DNA from: Mucilaginibacter sp. PPCGB 2223
GTDB lineage: Bacteria > Bacteroidota > Bacteroidia > Sphingobacteriales > Sphingobacteriaceae
Length of the DNA: 64,000 nucleotides
NCBI RefSeq assembly: GCF_001705515.1
Contig: NZ_MDJS01000001.1
Coordinates: forward strand, 372,001-436,000
Direction: 5' to 3'
Below are positions 1 to 10,500 of this stretch, in pieces (positions within the stretch are counted from its first letter, which is position 1; every line of letters begins with the position of its first letter). The notes under the pieces were generated by a model. That model saw only the letters and a program-made list of their open reading frames with translations. It searched no databases and had not been told where the DNA came from. The translations under genes were made by a program, and so were the position numbers.

Positions 1-400
1 TTTCTAAGATAGCGATGCCGCAGCCGATAACAAATAATGAGCCTAAAAAGCCGAGGTAAGCCAACGCGTTTGCGGCCGGGATAAACAGGGCGGCACCGAT
101 TGTGGCCAGCAACAGGCCTACTATAATGCTTTTTTTATAACCGATCTTTTTGAGCAGTATGCCTGCGGGTATCGCCATTACAAAATAAGCCAGGAATATG
201 GCCGTATCCACCAGCGTCGATTGCCGGTTATTGAGCTGGCAGGCTTTTTTTAGGTGGGGTATCAAAATCCCGTCAAGGTTGTGCACCATGCCCCATAAAA
301 AGAACAGCGAGCAGATGAGGATGAATGGTACTAAAAGCGTTTTGCCTTTAAGCGAGCTTTCGGGTATCGGTTGCTCGGTAGCGCCGGTGTTTATTTGCAT
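1..400 (-). CDS. MFS sugar permease, FucP-like (N-terminal part, cut by window edge)
   Basis: The reading frame starts at 400 (minus strand) and stays open to the left edge, so only about 133 N-terminal residues are present. They show a short polar N-terminus, then a hydrophobic helix with the motif LFFLWGMVHNLDG, which is typical of the fucose/glucose-galactose:H+ symporter branch of the major facilitator superfamily, and further transmembrane segments. The start lies 3 nt after the stop of the MaoC gene, so the two are probably cotranscribed. The expected role is proton-coupled uptake of a sugar or sugar acid used by this operon. The substrate cannot be told from this fragment. Confidence 0.8.
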   Translation of the reverse strand, partial: MQINTGATEQPIPESSLKGKTLLVPFILICSLFFLWGMVHNLDGILIPHLKKACQLNNRQSTLVDTAIFLAYFVMAIPAGILLKKIGYKKSIIVGLLLATIGAALFIPAANALAYLGFLGSLFVIGCGIAILE

Positions 401-403
401 GGC

Positions 404-853
404 TTAGGAGTTTTGTTTTCTTTTAACCATCAGCAGGTGATCGCAGGCCTGAACCACTTCGCCGTGCTGATTGATAATCTCTACGTGCTCGGTCACAATG
501 CCGAACTCTGGCTTTTTAGCATCACTCTTGGCCGAAATGGTGATCTCCGAGTGTATCGTATCGCCAATAAATACCGGTTTGATAAAGCGCAGTGTATCAT
601 ATCCCCGCGAAAAAGCTTCAGGGTTGATCTCCGACGCAGTTAACCCGATACCGATACTGAACACCATGGTGCCATGCGCTATCCGCTGTTTAAAAGGCTG
701 GGTTTTGCACCATTCGGCATCCATGTGATGCGGGAAAAAGTCGCCTGTATGGCCGGCATGAACAACAAAATCAGTTTCGGTAATGGTGCGGCCAAGCGTT
801 ACGCGTTTGTCGCCTATGGTATAATCTTCGAAGAACATGGATTTGAAGTACAT
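404..853 (-). CDS. MaoC-family dehydratase (hot-dog fold enoyl-CoA hydratase)
   Basis: This 149-residue protein has the MaoC/R-hydratase signature. Asp38 and His43 sit in [12 protein letters not shown] with the same five-residue spacing as the catalytic Asp/His pair of PhaJ-type hydratases. It is followed by [15 protein letters not shown] and by [11 protein letters not shown], the usual hot-dog strand. The length is normal for a single-domain member. Such enzymes add or remove water on enoyl-CoA or mesaconyl-CoA-like thioesters. With two CoA-transferases upstream, it most likely dehydrates or hydrates the CoA thioester they make. It is 3 nt from the permease gene and is separated from the oxidoreductase gene by a 289-bp gap that holds a dispersed repeat. 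Confidence 0.85.
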   Translation of the reverse strand: MYFKSMFFEDYTIGDKRVTLGRTITETDFVVHAGHTGDFFPHHMDAEWCKTQPFKQRIAHGTMVFSIGIGLTASEINPEAFSRGYDTLRFIKPVFIGDTIHSEITISAKSDAKKPEFGIVTEHVEIINQHGEVVQACDHLLMVKRKQNS

Positions 854-990
854 ATGTTGGTTTATTGGTGATCAGGTGAGCAGTTGTGTTGGCAGATTGT
901 TTAACTATGGTATTAGCAGGTGTTTACTAAGTTGTTAAGTTATTTATTATTTACTGTCTTGACTCTTGTCTCTTAAATCTACTTATCAGA

Positions 991-1093
991 GCGTTGCCTG
1001 TGGCCCGGGCTATCCGCTCATACTGCGCGGGCATTAGCCACCGGGCTGGTATCCCTGCCTGCCGGCAGGCAGGCGCTGCTATCCCTAACGCGG
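991..1093 (+). repeat. Dispersed GC-rich repeat, copy A (with nested palindrome)
   Basis: This is one of three copies in the window of an about 85-bp element; the others are 23348-23432 and 33796-33880. Shared blocks include CTATCCGCTCATACTGC, TTAGCCAC and CCCTAACGCGG. The ends form a short inverted pair, GCGTT and AACGC. This copy is 103 bp because about 20 bp forming a palindrome (1054-1073) is inserted after GGTATCC. It lies between two minus-strand genes. It looks like a non-autonomous, REP/MITE-like element. Confidence 0.8.
1054..1073. repeat. Perfect 20-bp palindrome nested in repeat copy A
   Basis: CCTGCCTGCCGGCAGGCAGG is identical to its own reverse complement. It interrupts copy A at a point where copies B and C read straight from GGTATCC into GCTGC. 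This suggests a second, smaller mobile or expandable palindrome inserted into the repeat. Confidence 0.8.
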
Positions 1094-1142
1094 GTTTTCG
1101 TTTAAATTCGAAATTGAACATTCGAAATAAAGCACTTCAAAA

Positions 1143-2216
1143 TCAAACAAACCTCTCCGCCACGTTCACACCACCATTATCGTTCGAAGCATAGGCGCTT
1201 TCCACCACGGCCATGGTCTTGATTACATCTTCAACACTGGTCGGCAAAATATCTGTTTCACCGTTTTTGTAGCGCATCAGGCTGCCCATCGTGCCCATAA
1301 ATGCGTCCGGGAACCAGGAACCTTCCAGCACGATCTCTTTCCATTCGGGAGCTTTGCCTTCTTCAACAATACAGTATTCAAACTTGTCGGGTACGCCATG
1401 CGGGTAATCCATCAGCAAGCCCATGCGAGCTTTGATAGCCCCTTTAGTGCCTTCCCACTTAATAAAACTTTCCTGGTTATGCGGGCCGAATGAGTGATCA
1501 TGATTGGTGTTGATCACCGCGTGCATGGTATCACCATAATCGAACAAAATCGTCGAGCGCGATGATGACAGTCTTTTGGCCGGGTGTTTCAGTGTTTTGG
1601 CCATTACCGTATGCGGGTCGCCTAAAAACGAGCGCATCAGGTCGATGTAGTGGATACTGTGGTACTGTATCTCCAGTCGCGGGTGCACCATCACAAAAGG
1701 GAACAGTTCCCAGGGTGTTTCCAGCGTTACCCGCACCTCCATATCATACAGTTCGCCAATCATTCCTTGTTCTATCATATACCGTGCGGCAGCAACATAG
1801 GGCGCGAACCGCAGCTGGCAATTAATGGCGGCGGCTAACTTTTTTCGGCGGCAAACTTCCAGTATCTCTTTGCTCTGCCAAAAGTAATCGCCCATGGGCT
1901 TTTGTATTAATACGCCAGCGCCGTCGGGCAATTTTTCAAGAGTAGCCACAAATTGCTCCGGCATAATGGTAATGTCGTAAACGGCATCGGCAGGAGCATT
2001 AGCTACGGCCTCGTCGACACTGTCGTACACACATGGGATGCTCCATTCGGCAGCCAGTTTCTCGGCACGTGCACGGGTACGGTTGGTAATACCCATCACA
2101 GTAAAACCCGCTTTTTTGTAAGCAGGCAGGTGCGCATCGTGTACAATGCCGCCAGCGCCGATGATGATGATCGGCAAAGGTTTTTGCGGTAATACGGGTT
2201 TATAAGTTATCTCCAT
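1143..2216 (-). CDS. Gfo/Idh/MocA-family NAD(P)-dependent oxidoreductase
   Basis: The 357-residue protein begins with a Rossmann motif, IIIIGAGGIVHDAHLPAY (about 17-33). The family's EKP motif appears as QKP at residues 105-107, so the conserved Lys is kept. The C-terminal alpha/beta half is normal in length. Members oxidise or reduce a hydroxyl of sugars, inositols or sugar acids. No signal peptide is visible, so it should be cytosolic. It starts 3 nt after the stop of the solute-binding-like gene, so it belongs to the same transcript. The Glu to Gln change in the EKP motif is tolerated in some branches. The substrate is unknown; a role in oxidising the compound later activated as a CoA ester is an inference. 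Confidence 0.85.
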   Translation of the reverse strand: MEITYKPVLPQKPLPIIIIGAGGIVHDAHLPAYKKAGFTVMGITNRTRARAEKLAAEWSIPCVYDSVDEAVANAPADAVYDITIMPEQFVATLEKLPDGAGVLIQKPMGDYFWQSKEILEVCRRKKLAAAINCQLRFAPYVAAARYMIEQGMIGELYDMEVRVTLETPWELFPFVMVHPRLEIQYHSIHYIDLMRSFLGDPHTVMAKTLKHPAKRLSSSRSTILFDYGDTMHAVINTNHDHSFGPHNQESFIKWEGTKGAIKARMGLLMDYPHGVPDKFEYCIVEEGKAPEWKEIVLEGSWFPDAFMGTMGSLMRYKNGETDILPTSVEDVIKTMAVVESAYASNDNGGVNVAERFV

Positions 2217-2219
2217 AGT

Positions 2220-3452
2220 TCATGGTGTTAACGCGGTTATTTGCTGCTGCCCTTCGGCAAGCAACTGGTTAACCGGTGTATTGGTGTTGATGGCTTTGAT
2301 TACTACGCCGTCGATTACCCGTGCAATCTGCGCCCAGTTAGCCAATTGTGGCAACGAGCGTGCTGATTGGTGCAGTTGCTCCAATTTATGATAATAAGGG
2401 ATGGTTTGATTGATCTCTTGATCTTGCCATGTCGAAATACGGCAACCAATGCCACCTTCTAAAGTTAATAATTTATCGTTTTGCTGATTGACGGCAAATC
2501 TCAAAAAATCATATGCTACATCTTTATGCTTACTGCCCGATCCAACAGTATACAACCAATACACATTGAGCGATGCTGAGGCATGGCCCGGAGCGGCGGG
2601 GATATTCGTAATATCGACCTTGCCCTTTACTACCGATTCGCCGATCACTTCGCACATCGAAGCAAAGCCAAACCAGTTTACCATCATGGCGGCTTCACCG
2701 CGGGCAAAAGCCATGCCGGTAGCTACCGATTCGTATTGCATGGTACCAGGATGAACAACGTTACTATCGAGCAGGGTATCCCTGTAAAACTGCAAGCCCA
2801 GGGCTGCCGCTTCGGTGTTAATGTTGACATTCCCCTGTGCATCGGTCAGATTTCCGCCGCGCGTCCACAATTGCAGGCAGAAATCAAATACAGTGTTATG
2901 GCCGTCGGGCAAACCGGCGAAGACCGTTCCATATAAGTTCTGCTCAGGACGATGAAAGAATCGGGCCACCTGTATAAAATCATCCCAGGTTTTAGGTACG
3001 GTTAAAGGTTTGCCGAATTGTTGCTGAAAGGCTTTTTGTTCGGCTTCATCTTCGAACAAGTCTTTACGATAGATCAAACATTCCGGCCCATCGTGAAAGG
3101 GCAATCCGGCTAATGCATCACCAAACTGCTGCATACCCAGTAACGAGTTGCTCCATCCCTGCGGGTAACCATCGGGCGGATTTTGCGCAGCATAAGGTTG
3201 CAAGTTTTGCAACGATCCGCCTTCCCAGGCCTCCAATAACCAATCGGTAACCACATGTGCGATATCCCAGTCGCCGTTTTTCAAACCATTGTTTTCTAAA
3301 ATAGCGGTGTGCAGGTCATCCAGGTCCATCGGTACCATTTCGGCTTCTAATGTGCAGCCGGTTTCGGCGCGGTAACTATCCCACAGCTTTTGCAGGGTGC
3401 TTTCAAAAGGTCCGAATTTGCGTACCGCTATCCTGATTTGTTCAGTTGCCAT
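2220..3452 (-). CDS. ABC-type sugar-binding-protein-like protein without signal peptide (1)
   Basis: This is a family-1 extracellular solute-binding fold of 410 residues. It shows the typical core strand and helix near the N-terminus, [18 protein letters not shown], the hinge-region [12 protein letters not shown], and NWFGFASM with later cleft segments. I chose the start at [14 protein letters not shown] (3452), which overlaps the end of the upstream CoA-transferase gene by 11 nt; a start at 3491 would add 13 residues and increase the overlap. Neither form has a hydrophobic signal peptide or lipobox, which is unusual for a binding protein. No ABC permease or ATPase gene is visible. It may act in the cytosol as a binding or sensor protein, or have been recruited to the CoA pathway. 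The function is unknown. Confidence 0.75.
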   Translation of the reverse strand: MATEQIRIAVRKFGPFESTLQKLWDSYRAETGCTLEAEMVPMDLDDLHTAILENNGLKNGDWDIAHVVTDWLLEAWEGGSLQNLQPYAAQNPPDGYPQGWSNSLLGMQQFGDALAGLPFHDGPECLIYRKDLFEDEAEQKAFQQQFGKPLTVPKTWDDFIQVARFFHRPEQNLYGTVFAGLPDGHNTVFDFCLQLWTRGGNLTDAQGNVNINTEAAALGLQFYRDTLLDSNVVHPGTMQYESVATGMAFARGEAAMMVNWFGFASMCEVIGESVVKGKVDITNIPAAPGHASASLNVYWLYTVGSGSKHKDVAYDFLRFAVNQQNDKLLTLEGGIGCRISTWQDQEINQTIPYYHKLEQLHQSARSLPQLANWAQIARVIDGVVIKAINTNTPVNQLLAEGQQQITALTP

Positions 3453-4587
3453 TGCCGATGAGTTGTTTGGTGATCGTATCATTATCTTCACCTAATTTGG
3501 GCGAACCTTTGGCCGATGTAAAATGTTCACCATCGATCGTGATGGGGCTCCGTGTAGTGCGGTAACGGTAACCATCGCTCATTTCAACTTCCTGTATCAT
3601 ATCCAGCACTTTAAAACCGTCTTCCTGCATCAGTTTATCCCATGAGAGAACTTCCGCACACCAGATATCTGCGGTAAGCAGAATATCCAGCCAGTGTTTG
3701 GTTGTGTTGGTGAGCAAATGTGCAGCCAGGATGGTTTTGATCTCATCGCGCAAAGCAAAAGCCTGAGCAACTTCGGTGTAGGCCAGTAGTTCGTCACACC
3801 CTAATAAATTGCCTAATTGCGGTATCGAGCCCATCGCCAAGGCCAGGTAACCATCGGTGGTTTGATAAATGCCGTAGGGTGCGCCCAGGTAAGCATGGGC
3901 ATTATTCTTTTCCGAACGCTCGGGCAACTTGCCGTCATAAAAATAGGTAGTAATGGCTTCGAACTGGAAATCGATAGCCGATTCGAGCATACTTACCTGC
4001 ACCAGGGCGCCTTCGCCGTTGATGGTTCGGCGTACCAGGCAAGCCAAAATACCCTGCGCCAGATGATTACCAGCAAGCATATCCACAATCGATAAGCCCA
4101 TTGGTACTGGTCCGCCGGCGTTGCCGCTTAACCAGGTTAAACCGGTGAGGGATTGAAGCAATAAATCCTGTCCGGGCTTATCGCGCCACGGTCCGGTATC
4201 GCCATAGCCTGATATCTCGCCATAAATTACATTAGGATTGATTTTTTTTACCGATGCATAATCGAAGCCCAAACGCTCCATCACACCCGGGCGGAAGTTA
4301 TGCATTACCACATCGGCTTTCTTTACAAGCTCCCAAAGCTGTTTTTTGTCGTCCTCAACCTTCAGATCGGCAGCAAAACTTTCCTTGTTGCGGTTGATGG
4401 CATGAAAAACTGATGATTCGCCGTTCATGATGACGTTCGAAGTATATAAATGCCGGCAGATATCTCCGGTGCCGGGTTTTTCTATCTTGATAACGCGTGC
4501 GCCCATATCGGCCAGTTTAAGAGCTGCCGACGGGCCCGACAAAAACTGGCTGAAATCAATGACCAGGTAATCTTCCAATGGTTTCAT
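3442..4587 (-). CDS. CaiB/BaiF family III CoA-transferase (2)
   Basis: The 381-residue protein has the class III CoA-transferase fold. [19 protein letters not shown] is the usual N-terminus, [12 protein letters not shown] (96-107) is a family signature, and the catalytic Asp falls at 169 in [10 protein letters not shown], the same number as in formyl-CoA transferase. These enzymes move CoA between carboxylic acids through an aspartyl-CoA intermediate and usually work as interlocked dimers. Its ATG overlaps the stop of the preceding paralogue by 4 nt, suggesting translational coupling. It resembles its neighbour throughout its length, so the pair probably arose by tandem duplication and may form a heterodimer. 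The acid acceptor is not known. Confidence 0.9.
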   Translation of the reverse strand: MKPLEDYLVIDFSQFLSGPSAALKLADMGARVIKIEKPGTGDICRHLYTSNVIMNGESSVFHAINRNKESFAADLKVEDDKKQLWELVKKADVVMHNFRPGVMERLGFDYASVKKINPNVIYGEISGYGDTGPWRDKPGQDLLLQSLTGLTWLSGNAGGPVPMGLSIVDMLAGNHLAQGILACLVRRTINGEGALVQVSMLESAIDFQFEAITTYFYDGKLPERSEKNNAHAYLGAPYGIYQTTDGYLALAMGSIPQLGNLLGCDELLAYTEVAQAFALRDEIKTILAAHLLTNTTKHWLDILLTADIWCAEVLSWDKLMQEDGFKVLDMIQEVEMSDGYRYRTTRSPITIDGEHFTSAKGSPKLGEDNDTITKQLIGNGN

Positions 4588-5729
4588 GCCAGTTCAAATT
4601 GTTGGTTGATCAAATCGGTATCTGCGCCGGGCCTTGGGGCAGCTTTATCCGAATAGAGCCTCTCGCCATTAATGCGGATAGGGCAGCGGGTAGTGCTCAG
4701 TAAGCTGCCATCGGGTAAAGTAACTTCCTGTTTCATACCCTGGGCCAGGTAACCCTCGTGCTGCAATGCCTGCTCGTAAGTAAGGACCTCTGCGCACCAG
4801 ATTCCTTTAGTTTCCAGTTTGGCGAGCCAGTGCCCTGTGGTTTGGGCAGACAATTGTTGCGCGATGGTGCGCATAATTTCGTCGCGATGATCGAACCAGG
4901 AACTTTTATCTGCATAAGCCCGCAGATCGACACCTAAAGCATCACCAATCTGGTGCAGATCGCCCATGGCTAACGACAGATAACCGTCGCTGGTTTTATA
5001 GATACCATACGGAGCGCTCAGATAGGGGTGACCGTTGCCTTTAACCTGGCTGCGTTGGGGTAGTTTGCCGCCATCGTTTAGGTGCGTGGTAATTACTTCG
5101 AACTGCAGGTCGAGTACGGATTCGAGCAAACTCACTTCTACCAAAACGCTGTTGTTGGTTTTAGCGCGTTTAAGCAGCGCCGCCAGCAAACCTTGTACAA
5201 AATGCGCACCGCAGATCATATCGGCAGTAGCTAAACCGAAAGATACGGGGCCTGAATTATGCGTATCTGATAAATAGGCCAGCCCGGAAAGCGACTGAAT
5301 TAGTAGATCCTGGCCCGGGCGTAACGCCCAGGGGCCTTTGCTGCCGTAGCCGGTAACCACGCCGTAAACTATGCGTGGGTTAATGGTACGGACAGATTCA
5401 TAGCCCAGACCTATCTTCTCCATCACACCCGGCCTGAAATTATGGGTAATGATATCTGCTTTTGCGATGAGCTTTTTGATATGTTCCAGGTCGGCCGGGT
5501 TTTTCAGATCAGCGGCGTACGACTCCTTATTGCGGTTGATGGTATGAAAAACCAAACTGCTGCCATCAACAAAAATATTGCGGATGGCGATTTGCCGGCC
5601 GGCTTCGCCTTTTACCGGCCGTTCTATTTTAATCACACGCGCGCCCAGGTCGGCCAGGCGTAAACCAGCCGTAGGCGCCGCCATAAACTGCGCAAACTCC
5701 AATACCAAAAGGCCCTCCAGTGGTTTCAT
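4584..5729 (-). CDS. CaiB/BaiF family III CoA-transferase (1)
   Basis: This 381-residue paralogue of the next gene has the same landmarks: [19 protein letters not shown] at the N-terminus, [15 protein letters not shown] near 96-110, and the catalytic Asp at 170 in [11 protein letters not shown]. Both copies keep the catalytic residue, so neither looks like a dead partner. It starts directly after the stop of the solute-binding-like gene (5730), with no spacer. It should transfer CoA to a carboxylate substrate in the cytosol. The nearby MaoC hydratase and oxidoreductase suggest a catabolic route that runs through CoA thioesters. Confidence 0.9.
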   Translation of the reverse strand: MKPLEGLLVLEFAQFMAAPTAGLRLADLGARVIKIERPVKGEAGRQIAIRNIFVDGSSLVFHTINRNKESYAADLKNPADLEHIKKLIAKADIITHNFRPGVMEKIGLGYESVRTINPRIVYGVVTGYGSKGPWALRPGQDLLIQSLSGLAYLSDTHNSGPVSFGLATADMICGAHFVQGLLAALLKRAKTNNSVLVEVSLLESVLDLQFEVITTHLNDGGKLPQRSQVKGNGHPYLSAPYGIYKTSDGYLSLAMGDLHQIGDALGVDLRAYADKSSWFDHRDEIMRTIAQQLSAQTTGHWLAKLETKGIWCAEVLTYEQALQHEGYLAQGMKQEVTLPDGSLLSTTRCPIRINGERLYSDKAAPRPGADTDLINQQFELA

Positions 5730-6890
5730 TTATGCCTGCACTTTGGTTTTCGATTCAATATACAGTTTATTCAGGCGATTTAAAACTCCGGTTTCAGAGC
5801 CACCCTGCATCAGGTAATCGCGCACAATATCGCCCGCATGATCCTGGAAAAACATGTGTCCAAAATATCTCGGACGAAGGTACGCCCGTTGCAAAGCAGG
5901 CAGGGTATGGGCAAAGTAGTTATGCGTTTTTAGGTTGCAGTCTTCATCAGTCCATGCTGATAAATGCCCTGGTTGACCGCCATTATCGGCATACAAACCA
6001 CGCTGGCATAGTGGCGAAGCTACGTATTGCGCATACTGCATCGCGATATCGATATGTTTGCAATTAGCCGAAACGGCCAAACCCGTGCCACCCAGCGAAC
6101 TGCGCAGATTGGTTTTGCCGTTGAGCGTCACCATATCGTGAAATAGCAACAGCTTGCGTGCATATCCTTTGCGCGAGTAGTTGGAATAACCGTAGGCAAA
6201 CGGGCAATAAGCAATATCGTCGCTTAAAGTCATCGCCTCATAAGTTTGTATAGGGTTGCGATTAAAACAAGCCGGATCGATGTATAGGGACAGCTCACGA
6301 TATAGCTGCAAAGCCTTGATGCCGGTCTCTTCGCTAATTACGATGTTATCGTCCTGGCAAGGGTCTTCGCCAAGCGAGCAGCAGAACGTATAAAAGGTCA
6401 TCAGCGAATCGATCGGGATAGCGGGAAACGCGACCAGGCCTTTCTTTGCCATCGACAATAATTCGGCATAGGTTTTGGGCAGTGACAGGCCATGTTTCTC
6501 GAGCAGGTCGGGGCGGGAAGAGGCTACAGGGGTAGCTGCGTCGATAGCCAATGCCCACTGGCGACCGTCGTAATGATAACTTTCGTACGAATGGCCAACG
6601 GTATTGCGCTTCTGATCTTTCAGGAACTCGGCAGGCAGATATTGATCGAATGCCAAAATGCTGTTTGTTTTGGCAGTGAAACCGGCCCAGGGATGATCGA
6701 TCACCAGCAGATCATAGCATTCGGCCAATTGTTGTATGGATAGGTCGGCAAATTGTTGCAGCGAGCGTTTCTCCCAGGTAATGTTAACATTGGGGTTCAA
6801 TTCGGAAAAGCGTTGTGCGGTAGCTGCCATCGGCGTAAAGCCGCGGCTGTGGTTCCAGGTAATTCCTTTTAAATTGATGTTTTCAGACAT
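5730..6890 (-). CDS. ABC-type sugar-binding-protein-like protein without signal peptide (2)
   Basis: This 386-residue protein is the first gene of the minus-strand operon. Its N-terminus, MSENINLKGITWNHSRGF, goes straight into the first strand of a bacterial family-1 solute-binding fold. DLLVIDHPWAG and LPKTYAELLSMAKKG match usual cleft and hinge positions, and GGTGLAVSANCKH is typical of the C-terminal lobe. No signal peptide or lipobox is present, so export is not expected. It is only distantly similar to the other solute-binding-like protein of the operon (start 3452). A binding protein without transporter genes and translated together with CoA-transferases suggests an unrecognised cytosolic role. 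The assignment to the fold is firm; the function is not. Confidence 0.75.
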   Translation of the reverse strand: MSENINLKGITWNHSRGFTPMAATAQRFSELNPNVNITWEKRSLQQFADLSIQQLAECYDLLVIDHPWAGFTAKTNSILAFDQYLPAEFLKDQKRNTVGHSYESYHYDGRQWALAIDAATPVASSRPDLLEKHGLSLPKTYAELLSMAKKGLVAFPAIPIDSLMTFYTFCCSLGEDPCQDDNIVISEETGIKALQLYRELSLYIDPACFNRNPIQTYEAMTLSDDIAYCPFAYGYSNYSRKGYARKLLLFHDMVTLNGKTNLRSSLGGTGLAVSANCKHIDIAMQYAQYVASPLCQRGLYADNGGQPGHLSAWTDEDCNLKTHNYFAHTLPALQRAYLRPRYFGHMFFQDHAGDIVRDYLMQGGSETGVLNRLNKLYIESKTKVQA

Positions 6891-7596
6891 GAAATAGTAT
6901 CAGATTACATCCCGGCAAGAGCTAAAAAAGATATTGCAGGATGTCGGCCGGTTATTTGAAATTTTTAGATTTATTGCAAAAACAAATTTATCCGCAACTG
7001 CTATTTGGCGGTTATAGAATCTAAGCAAGCCATTGTAGGATATTATCATGCGAGTGCAGAATGAAAAATGCAAAGCAGTTGGTTTAAATACAAGGTTTGG
7101 AGAGTAATGAAGCCGGAGTAATCCGCGTAACTGTAAAAAGTGCAGTTTTATTGTATTATTTCTAAAATAAATTGTTTTTTGTTTTACTTATTAAAAAAGT
7201 TTTACCATATTGAGCGGTATTTCAATTTGTTAACTGTTTGGTAATACGTCCTCTCCGAACCTTGATGAGGCTTGTGTTGTGATCTTAACACGATCAGGGT
7301 GCCGGCTAAACAGTAAGCGGTTAAATATATATATTCTACACTACCTGTTTGAAGTTTGTACATGTAAAAGGAGCTCTTCTTTTAGCTTCTTAATGGGGTT
7401 GATACGCCAACTTACAGTGGTGTATTGTTGTGTGAATGAGCGGGTACAGATTTTAAGAATTAACATTAAGTTAATACAGGGCTTGCGAATACTGGTTAGT
7501 TTAGCAGGCTTGGTTTTTGTGTTTTGAGAAATACGCGTAATGGAGTTTGCAAACTGTTTCATAAAATAAAAATAAGTACCCTCTAATTCTCCTTTA
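6891..7596. other. Divergent intergenic region
   Basis: These 706 bp separate the minus-strand CoA-transferase operon from the plus-strand MBG-repeat gene. It is A+T rich and has no credible gene; the frames seen at 7279-7527 (plus) and 7341-7745 (minus) have no recognisable features. It must hold both promoters. I see one candidate minus-strand -7 box (6983-6990) and a 10-bp palindrome GTTTGCAAAC at 7545-7554. Confidence 0.6.
6983..6990 (-). promoter_or_regulatory. Candidate Bacteroidota -7 box for the minus-strand operon
   Basis: Read on the minus strand the sequence is TAAATTTG, which fits the phylum's TAnnTTTG -7 consensus. It would give a leader of about 80-90 nt before the start at 6890. 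No TTG lies at the ideal -33 distance, so this is a weak call. Confidence 0.3.
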
Positions 7597-10500
7597 ATGA
7601 AAAAACTTCTACGTTTTGTTTTTTTCGCTGTGCTGTCGTTTTCACCAGCGATATTATTCGGACAAACAGCACCGACAAGTATAACGGGATCGGGCGCGAG
7701 TGCAACCACCCTTAGTGTTGATTGGGTCCCGGCTACAGGAGCCACTAACTATTTTTACGATCTTTCGACGGACAATTTTAGCACAACAGTAAGCGGTTAT
7801 ACCAACGTGAGCACAGGTTCGACGGCCGCCGGCGTGACAATAACAGGTTTGACAGCCAGTACAACGTATTATATCAGGGTACGGACGGTTACCGCCGGGG
7901 GTACAAGTTCTAACTCATCGATAGTTACACTTGCAACGCTGGCATCGTCAAATTTTTCGGCTACATACGATTTCAACTCTATACTTTCATCACCCTCGGG
8001 AGCTACAGATCCATCACCTGTGCCGGTGGTTGATAATGTTACATTTAGCTCATATACCTTAGCTGGTGCTACGGCCTCGGCCGGCGCAGGGCGCTATGCA
8101 GCCAATACCTGGGGGAACACTGCAAATTCTCCTTTTAATTCGAGTAACTATTATTCGGTAACAATTACGCCGGCATCAGGCAGTACGCTTACGCTTACGG
8201 CGCTTACATTCACATCGCAACACTCGGCAACCGGGCCAATGAAATACAGTGTTCGAAGCAGCTTAGATAATTATGCAACAGATCTGCCGGCATCGGTAAA
8301 CCCTGCAAATGCTAACATAACTGTTGCCAGCAATATATTTACAATGCCGACTACGGCTACGACCGCTCAGACCGGGAGCACCATTACGTTTCCTGCAGGT
8401 TCGTTTACCGGTTTAACCAGCGCGGTAACTATTCGTATCTATCCGTTTAATGATGCCACAACCAGTACAGCGGGTACGTTTAGTGTTGACAATGTAGTGT
8501 TTACCGGTAGTACGGGTGTCGCTCCGCCGACAGTTAGTTATACAACACCACAAACATATACCCAAAACACTGCCATCACTACACTTACACCAACCAGTAG
8601 CGGCGTTGTGGCTCCGAATTTCAATACATCGGCCATCGGCTTGGCTTTTGCACAACCAATTGGTGTAGCGCGTGATGCCTCAGGGAATATTTACGTGGCT
8701 GATGCCGGAGGGACGTCGGTTTCTAAAATGTCGGCAACCGGCTCGGGTTTAACAACTATCGGGTCTGGCATTGCAGGTCTTGGCGCTATAGCCCTGGATG
8801 CATCCGGAAATATGTATGTAACCGAAGTCACTACCGGGAAACTGAAAAAAGTTACGCCCGCAGGAGTGGTTACAGATGTAACAACGTTCACACAACCAAC
8901 AGGTGTTGCACTGGATGCTTCGGGCAATATTTTCGTTGCCGACCAGGGCACCAATCAGGTGAGCGAAATACTTTCAGGGGGCTCATCGGCCTCGGTCATT
9001 GCTTCCGGATTTTCGACTCCTTTTGGCGTAGCTATAGATGCTTCGGGAAATATCTATGTGGCCAACCAAGGTAATGGCAAGCTGCAAATGATCGCTGCTA
9101 CAGGTCACGCTGTAACCGATGTTGCAACAATTTCTCCTGGTATAACTGGTTTAGCATTCGATGCAGCAGGTAATCTGTATTATACAAACATTGCCAACCA
9201 TTCGGTTAACGAAATAGCGGCAGGTACTACCACATCAACACAGCTTTCAACCAACTTTACCACACCTGCCGGATTGGTAATAGATGCCACCGGCAATCCG
9301 TACGTAGCCGATTACACTGCGGGAGGTTCAGTCAAGAAAGTAGCGCGTACCGGTGGCTACTACATCACACCGTCCTTGCCTGCTGGTTTAAGTATGGATG
9401 GCACCACCGGTGCTATCAGCGGTACGCCTACTGTAGCAAGCGCTTCAACTAATTATACTATTACCGCTTTTAACAGTGGGGGCGGAACAAGTACCACCCT
9501 AAATATAACAGTGAATGCTCAACCTGCAATAGGTACAACAGGTACACTTTCGGCTTTAAGTACAACCTATGGTACAGCATCGTCAAACGGTACTTTCAAC
9601 GTTTCGGGTACTAACCTTACTGCGGGTATCCTGGTTACTCCGCCATCGGGTTTTGAAGTAAGCACCGATGGCACCACATTCAGCAGCACAGTTACTGTCG
9701 GTGCTGCGGGCACAGTAACATCTACCCCGGTTTATATCAGGTTAGCAGCCACTACAGCAGTGGGAAGTTCATACTCCGGCAACGTGGTATTAAGCAGCAG
9801 CGGGGCTAACAGCGTTAACGTTGCCACGGTTACGAGTACAGTTAGCGCTGCTGCCTTAACCATCACCGCAAACGGAGTTAACAAAACCTACGGCAGTACG
9901 CTGACAGGGGGGGCTGGTTCGACGGCATTCACCCCTTCAGGGTTGAAAAACTCAGAAACTATTTCGACAGTGACTATTGCTTACGGTACAGGTGCTGCTG
10001 CGACTGCTGGGGTAAATACTTATACCGGCCAGGTAACACCATCTGCGGCTACCGGCGGAACATTCACCGCTTCAAACTATAGCATTACTTATGCCACAGG
10101 TGATATTACGGTTGGTAAAGCGTCGTTATCCGTTACTGCTAATACAGCCAACAAAGCTTATGGTGTCGTTTTAACGGGTGCAGCAGGCTCTACAGCGTTT
10201 ACATCGAGCGGTTTGCTTAATTCTGAGACTATCGGAACCGTAACTCTTGCCTACGGTACAGGTGCAGCAGGTAACGCCTCCGTGAATACTTACACCAGCC
10301 AGGTTACACCATCAGCAGCTACAGGTGGAACGTTTTCGGCAGCCAATTATAATATCACCTATAATAACGGCGATATTGTTGTTGGTCAGGCCAATTTAAC
10401 TATCACAGCAAATACAGCCAATAAAACCTATGGATCGACATTAACCAGCGGATCGGGCTCAACAGCATTTACCCCAAGCGGTTTAGCTAACAGCGAAACC

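Larger units (their letters stand above)
854..1142. other. Gap inside the minus-strand operon
   Basis: This 289-bp stretch holds no convincing gene. The half near MaoC (854-985) is A+T rich and could carry a promoter for MaoC and the permease, but I found no clear TAnnTTTG box on the minus strand. The other half holds the dispersed repeat at 991-1093. A short plus-strand frame starting at 994 is only the repeat read through and is not a gene. Confidence 0.6.

Noticed and set aside
3453..3491. Longer start of the solute-binding-like protein ([12 protein letters not shown]...)
   Set aside because: It increases overlap with the CoA-transferase gene to 50 nt and adds no signal peptide. The residues before MATEQ do not look like part of the fold.
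7070..7140. Possible cobalamin riboswitch (ATCCGCGTAACTGTAA resembles the B12 box)
   Set aside because: Only a fragment of the conserved core is present. The upstream and downstream conserved blocks are missing, and neither adjacent gene is linked to cobalamin.
7545..7554. Palindrome GTTTGCAAAC upstream of the MBG gene
   Set aside because: Ten bases is too short to claim as an operator without other copies or a candidate regulator.
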